From NCBI GenBank assembly GCA_015039365.1, contig WION01000749.1:1-21557 (forward strand): a DNA stretch of 21,557 nt. Direction: 5' to 3'. Numbering within the stretch: the first letter of the stretch is position 1; each line of letters begins with the position of its first letter. This document shows positions 20,215-21,557 of the stretch, one piece after another. The stretch comes from Amanita rubescens (taxonomy: Eukaryota; Basidiomycota; Agaricomycetes; Agaricales; Amanitaceae). The notes beneath the pieces are model-generated. The model saw only the letters and a list, made by a program, of their open reading frames with translations. It was not told where the DNA came from and did not search any database. The translations under genes were made by a program, and so were the position numbers.

Positions 20215-21302
20215 TTGTTGACTATGTTGACTACAATTACCGATAGTTTGTTCATTTATCGGTGAGAGAAATGAAATCTGTTGCGTCACTTTACAGATGC
20301 ATTTTTGTGTACCCAGCACGCTGGAAGATACAAAAAACTTCCGAGTGGGTGCATGGAAGAATGGGAGCGACGCACAATTTGCCGCTACGAAGTCCACCTT
20401 TTCTTTAGCTGAAACATACGTGTACCACAACAGCTTCTTAACATCCAGGTCCGGTTATATTTCAAATTAATACTTGTACAAAAATCAAGATCAGACTTGC
20501 ATCGGTCGTCTCGTATGTTGGCCGAGTTCTGTTCGGCAGCTGCGGAACTTCTGTGAATCACATATACTCCTCATGTTCACATCTGCCCTAGACACGAAAT
20601 TGCGAACTTCGCGAACGACGTTGGCCGTCCGTGGATGTCGTCCACTTCAACTTCAAGTTGTGACCGTTGGGCAGCATGTAGCCGTGATAGGGTGTGTGTG
20701 TGTGCGGACGAGCTTTGTTCGACGACTTGTTTCAATGCTAGTATTGATGTTAATCCAATAATAATGAATCGGTGTCTGCCCATACCATTGTGAGAGCCAA
20801 GCATGGCCGAGCTAATTATTTACACCAAAATAGGCAACCTCAACGCCAGTCGTGGGTATCAAAGTTTTCCCGTAGCTCGAGATGAGACCAAGTCATGACA
20901 GAGTGGCTGCTCATAGAGTCCATGATTTTCATCCTTCCTGTCTGCCGCTCAGAGGAGTTGATTTGTGAACATTTGGCGCCGGGCATTCTTCCAATCATTC
21001 GACATAGTAAAATAGTAGAAGACTCTTGAGAAGAAAGTAGCTGGTTGGCGCTGCAACTCCAATAGTCAACTGTCATTCTCCAATAGTCAACTGTCATTCT
21101 CCCCGAGTTTGTGCGACGGGCCGTGGAGCCTGAAAGTATTAGTCATACTAAATCGCTTCCACATAAAGAGCATTGAGAAGACTGCCGTACTGGCGTCTCC
21201 AACCCGTAAGTAGAAGGCTTATCAGCACGCAATCACAAGCATGTGCATGATCAGCAGCGATAATCATAATGGAATTCTTGAACTCACTTCGTTCCATCGA
21301 TA
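20215..21302. other. Intergenic, possible F-box gene debris
   Basis: There is no intact gene here. Short plus-strand frames near 20590-20660 (SRTTLAVRGCRPLQLQV) resemble the style of F-box-like C-termini and may be debris of the preceding pseudogene, but this is weak. A short GT dinucleotide run lies near 20692. Confidence 0.35.
21057..21098. repeat. 21-nt perfect direct repeat, two copies
   Basis: CTCCAATAGTCAACTGTCATT occurs twice without a gap, followed by CTCC. No associated gene or mobile-element end is seen. Confidence 0.9.
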
Positions 21303-21557
21303 ATGTGGCAGACCATCGCTCCTGAACTGGTGATCGAAATATACAAACACTTCCTCTCCGGCTTGACGCTATCCGTTACCGAGCCGGCATTCTTCCCATG
21401 GTATCTTGGTCACATCTGCAGCCGGTGGAGAAATACATTCATTTCGTCGCCATATTTCTTCAACTCGCTCACGATAGATCTTGAAGAGAAGGGCAAAGGC
21501 ATCTACCAGAGACGTTCTACCAGGTTTAAACGTACCTTAGCAATAGTCAGATTCTGC
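21303..21557 (+). CDS. F-box-like protein, N-terminal part (runs off the window)
   Basis: From the ATG at 21303 the frame is open for 85 codons to the window edge. It reads MWQTIAPELVIEIYKHFL, a divergent F-box core, then FPWYLGHICSRWRNTFISS and SLTIDLEEKG. This is the order seen in the Agaricomycete F-box-like family: F-box, then a (V/I)CSRWR element, then the first strand of the repeat region. The preserved CSRWRN contrasts with the frameshifted element in the neighbour at 18779-20214. The start is tentative because a 5' exon could exist. It may be a related but intact tandem neighbour; the C-terminal repeats are outside the window. Confidence 0.65.
   Translation, partial: MWQTIAPELVIEIYKHFLSGLTLSVTEPAFFPWYLGHICSRWRNTFISSPYFFNSLTIDLEEKGKGIYQRRSTRFKRTLAIVRFC

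Noticed and set aside
21057..21098. CRISPR-like or iteron array
   Set aside because: There are only two units with no spacer, in a eukaryotic context.

Overview
The window looks like nuclear DNA of an Agaricomycete (mushroom-forming basidiomycete). Most reconstructable genes are split by 48-64 nt GT-AG introns. The recognisable families are ones I know from Agaricomycetes: a cysteine-rich single-pass membrane protein with NSLGQSPC and SACAxCQ motifs, a family-61 glycosyltransferase, DUF6570-type Helitron proteins and F-box-like proteins. No bacterial operons, rRNA or tRNA were recognised. All gene models were assembled by eye from splice signals, reading-frame continuity and comparison of duplicated copies.

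Left third (1-7136): an old tandem segmental duplication of about 3 kb. Each unit carries a divergent pair: a minus-strand membrane protein and a plus-strand GT61 glycosyltransferase. Copy B (3627-7136) is intact in both genes: an 8-exon, 320-residue membrane protein and a 4-exon, 572-residue glycosyltransferase. Copy A (143-about 2990) has diverged unevenly. Its glycosyltransferase is a wrecked pseudogene. Its membrane protein is open in every exon but has GTG where copy B has ATG, a GC donor at intron 7 and a displaced donor at intron 5. A fragment at 3077-3400 may be the last exon of a third membrane-protein copy.

Middle (7137-13600): a broken unrecognised gene (7483-8061, minus), two probable small secreted proteins (9275-9907 plus; 10271-10675 minus) and long stretches with no convincing gene. 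Then comes a decayed Helitron (13600-15301, minus) that keeps the DUF6570 region and the segment leading to the Rep domain, with several frameshifts and a nonsense codon; no Rep or helicase region is visible.

Right third (15302-21557): mostly gene-poor, with a CTTTAC hexanucleotide array, a 70-nt tandem duplication, a third small secreted cysteine-containing protein (17061-17484, minus), an F-box-like pseudogene (18779-20214, plus) and the start of a second F-box-like gene running off the right edge (21303-21557, plus).

The most interesting unit is the twice-occurring divergent pairing of a cysteine-rich surface protein with a secretory-pathway glycosyltransferase. The pairing is seen in the sequence. 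Any functional link is inference.
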